From Microcaldota archaeon (lineage in GTDB: Archaea > Micrarchaeota > Micrarchaeia > Micrarchaeales > CABMGC01), in contig JASHXR010000052.1 of NCBI GenBank assembly GCA_030043435.1, positions 1-5,716 on the forward strand: a stretch of 5,716 nt of DNA, given 5' to 3'. Below are positions 4,447 through 5,716 of this stretch, in pieces; the stretch's first letter is position 1, and every line of letters starts with the position of its first letter. The notes below the pieces were generated by a model, which worked only from the letters and a program-made list of their open reading frames with translations, was not told the DNA's origin and made no database searches. The position numbers and the translations under genes are program-made.

Positions 4447-4528
4447 AAGCTAATTATGGCAATATCGCTGCGGTTTTTGTCAGATTTGTAATGGCACAGA
4501 GCGCGGGTCACTGCCGCCTCTTTTATCG

Positions 4529-4540
4529 GAAATATTTAAG
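4529..4540 (+). promoter_or_regulatory. TATA box of the TIKI/TraB-like gene
   Basis: GAAATATTTAAG, centred near 4535, lies about 29 bases before ATG 4564, so transcription should begin within a few bases of the ATG and the message would be leaderless. AAGGTGGGG (4540-4548) resembles a ribosome site but lies upstream of the predicted transcript start. Confidence 0.6.
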
Positions 4541-4563
4541 AAGGTGGGGTCCTAATCGGTATC

Positions 4564-5457
4564 ATGACACATAGGGTTACGGCGAGGCGGAACGGCGTAC
4601 AGAGGATAGCCATGGATGGGATTGGCGCAGCAGAGCTCGCCTCGTTGCATAGGAGGGAGGAACGCGCTGCCTTCATCATACCTACAATACACGTCAATGC
4701 AAGCGAGGCTGATCGCGTCATCGGGATAGTGGGCAAGGTAGGCGCTGCGATGGATGGCAGGTTTGTCGTCGCTACTGAGATCCCGGATATGCCATCTTCG
4801 CGCTCGCTTCTCTCCGGACTGAGGGACGCGTCTAGGAGTGAGATCCGCGACTTTGCGGCAAGCCTGCCCTTTTCCGGCTATGTCATGCAGCTGCTGCTCG
4901 GATACAAGGAGCTGAGCGCCTCTGGCGTGGAGATACGCCCCATAGGCATCTCCAGAAAGGACGTGCCGGTCGAGATCAGAGACGAGTTCGAGGTCTCCGA
5001 GACGGTCCATTTCGTGGGCAACAGCATCGGCCTTGCCGAGATGGTGCCCTACATTCTAAGACTTAATACTGCAGTCATAAAGCTCGGCAGGCTCAGCAAC
5101 GCCATTGCCACGGAAAGGGCGAACAGTCTGATAGCCGGCTCTAGCATGCCCGTAGTAGTCGAGATGGGTGCTGGCCATCTGAGGCACCTGGAGGAGGAGA
5201 TGCGCGTAGCGAGGATACTAAGCCTGGTCGACAGGCACATCGGCAGCTTCATCGAGTTGAATGCGAGGGCAGCGCAAGTGGCCACCCGCGAGAGATATGA
5301 AGCAGACGACGAACTGGCAGTAGCGAAGCTGTACCTCTGCAACTATGCCTTGATTAGGTCTCCTGCTGGAAGGGAGCTGACCGACCAGATCAGGTCAGCC
5401 AGGTCCATAGCGGAACTCGAGCCGGTCTACTCTGAGCTGAGACAGCCTGCCCTCTAG
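4564..5457 (+). CDS. TIKI/TraB-superfamily-like protein
   Basis: A 297-residue protein, a usual size for the TIKI/TraB/GumN/ChaN superfamily. Seen in family order: strand FIIPTIHVN with His43 (residues 37-45), FVVATEIPD with Glu72 (68-75), ATERANSLI with Glu184-Arg185 (182-190), and PVVVEMGAGHLRHLEEEM with His205 (196-213). Known: members pair a G-x-x-H near the start, an acidic residue after the second strand, an E-R pair and a late G-x-G-H; some are metalloproteases (Tiki) and many are of unknown function. Here the first motif is P-T-I-H rather than G-T-x-H. No signal peptide is visible, and the C-terminal third (214-297) is helical and polar, so the protein is probably cytoplasmic. It is the only gene on its predicted leaderless promoter; a hairpin follows the stop. 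The superfamily is inferred from spaced motifs, and the substrate is unknown. Confidence 0.7.
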   Translation: MTHRVTARRNGVQRIAMDGIGAAELASLHRREERAAFIIPTIHVNASEADRVIGIVGKVGAAMDGRFVVATEIPDMPSSRSLLSGLRDASRSEIRDFAASLPFSGYVMQLLLGYKELSASGVEIRPIGISRKDVPVEIRDEFEVSETVHFVGNSIGLAEMVPYILRLNTAVIKLGRLSNAIATERANSLIAGSSMPVVVEMGAGHLRHLEEEMRVARILSLVDRHIGSFIELNARAAQVATRERYEADDELAVAKLYLCNYALIRSPAGRELTDQIRSARSIAELEPVYSELRQPAL

Positions 5458-5472
5458 CCGCAGCCTTGCGGC
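5457..5472 (+). terminator. Hairpin directly after the TIKI/TraB-like gene
   Basis: GCCGCA (5457-5462) and TGCGGC (5467-5472) pair perfectly around a four-base loop, starting on the last base of the TAG stop. No T-run follows, so an intrinsic terminator in the bacterial sense is not supported; it may stabilise the 3' end or be incidental. Confidence 0.3.
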
Positions 5473-5525
5473 GCGCGCCACGACATCGACTCAATAGCCC
5501 TCGAATCCGCAGACTATGCGAGTAA

Positions 5526-5583
5526 ATCTTTATATAGGTCAAGACACAAATCCGATATTCTGCAGTACCATTCCGAGGTGGAT
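5526..5583 (+). promoter_or_regulatory. Promoter and ribosome site of the last gene
   Basis: ATCTTTATATAGG (5526-5538) is a strong archaeal TATA box, predicting a start near 5557 and a leader of about 29 bases. GAGGTGGAT (5575-5583) matches the GGAGGTGATC consensus with one change and ends 2 bases before ATG 5586. This gene therefore has a leader and Shine-Dalgarno site, unlike its leaderless neighbour. Confidence 0.7.
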
Positions 5584-5585
5584 AG

Positions 5586-5716
5586 ATGAGTTCTAGAATA
5601 AAGAGCAGCGGCGCGGCCCGGAAAGGAGGAGCCGCAGCGCTGAGAGACGAGCTCGCGCAGCAGCTATATCTTAAAAATCCTTATAGAGAGGTACAGGAAG
5701 GAGAAGCTGCAGCGCT
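5586..5716 (+). CDS. Start of an unrecognised protein, 3' end outside window
   Basis: The frame is open from ATG 5586 to the window end: 43 complete codons. The peptide begins MSSRIKSSGAARKGG, then AAALRDELAQQLYLKNPYRE and a Glu/Ala-rich stretch. The first 15 residues are basic and low in complexity, perhaps a disordered tail, and 17-30 look helical. A good TATA box and Shine-Dalgarno site support the start. Two related DNA words (5620-5641 and 5696-5716, both ending GCAGCGCT) encode KGGAAAL and EGEAAAL, hinting at a short repeat that may continue outside the window. Too little is visible to suggest a function. Confidence 0.65.
   Translation, partial: MSSRIKSSGAARKGGAAALRDELAQQLYLKNPYREVQEGEAAA

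Noticed and set aside
4456..4491. 11-codon frame in the divergent promoter region
   Set aside because: Too short, and the nearest TATA-like box is only about 16 bases upstream.
4552..5010. 152-residue frame on the - strand over the TIKI/TraB-like gene
   Set aside because: Antisense to a gene with ordered family motifs and a leaderless promoter; peptide looks like a composition shadow.

Overview
The window looks archaeal. TATA-like boxes (CTTAAATAT, ATAAATATG, TTTATATA and similar) lie about 24-32 bases upstream of most predicted starts, so transcripts would be leaderless or short-leadered. The Shine-Dalgarno-like sites that are present fit an archaeal 16S tail, T-runs mark likely gene ends, and ATA (Ile) and AGA/AGG (Arg) codons are common. 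The VapB antitoxin is of a type frequent in archaea. A small-genome lineage such as Micrarchaeota or another DPANN group would fit, but nothing here proves it and no RNA gene is present to place it.

Left part (1-2275, all on +) is an accessory-looking segment. It opens with the C-terminal part of a small kinase-fold protein, followed 24 bases later by an orphan single-helix membrane protein and a T8 terminator. Next is a complete VapBC toxin-antitoxin operon with an 18-base perfect palindrome overlapping its TATA box. Then come a short, apparently frameshifted remnant that resembles an AbrB/SpoVT antitoxin, and a second kinase paralogous to the first. The second kinase appears broken by a one-base frameshift between its glycine-loop strand and its catalytic lysine. 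Two paralogous kinases flanking a toxin-antitoxin module, with two apparent frameshifts within about 350 bases, suggest a decaying or rapidly turning-over island, or local sequence error.

Middle part (2276-4405) is read mainly from the - strand. It holds a possible small gene (2362-2592) with its own TATA box and terminal T-run, an unrecognised 208-residue protein, a HigA-like XRE helix-turn-helix regulator, and upstream of the regulator a two-helix membrane protein with a repeated hydrophilic tail. The last two probably form an operon.

Right part (4406-5716) starts with a divergent promoter region, followed by a + strand TIKI/TraB-superfamily-like protein with a leaderless promoter. It ends with the start of another + strand gene that has a clear TATA box and Shine-Dalgarno site and runs off the window.

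No CRISPR array, insertion sequence, tRNA or rRNA was found. No obvious multi-gene defence system is visible beyond VapBC. The most unusual items are the twin kinases with a D-P-x-P motif and their small partner, and the XRE/membrane-protein pair.
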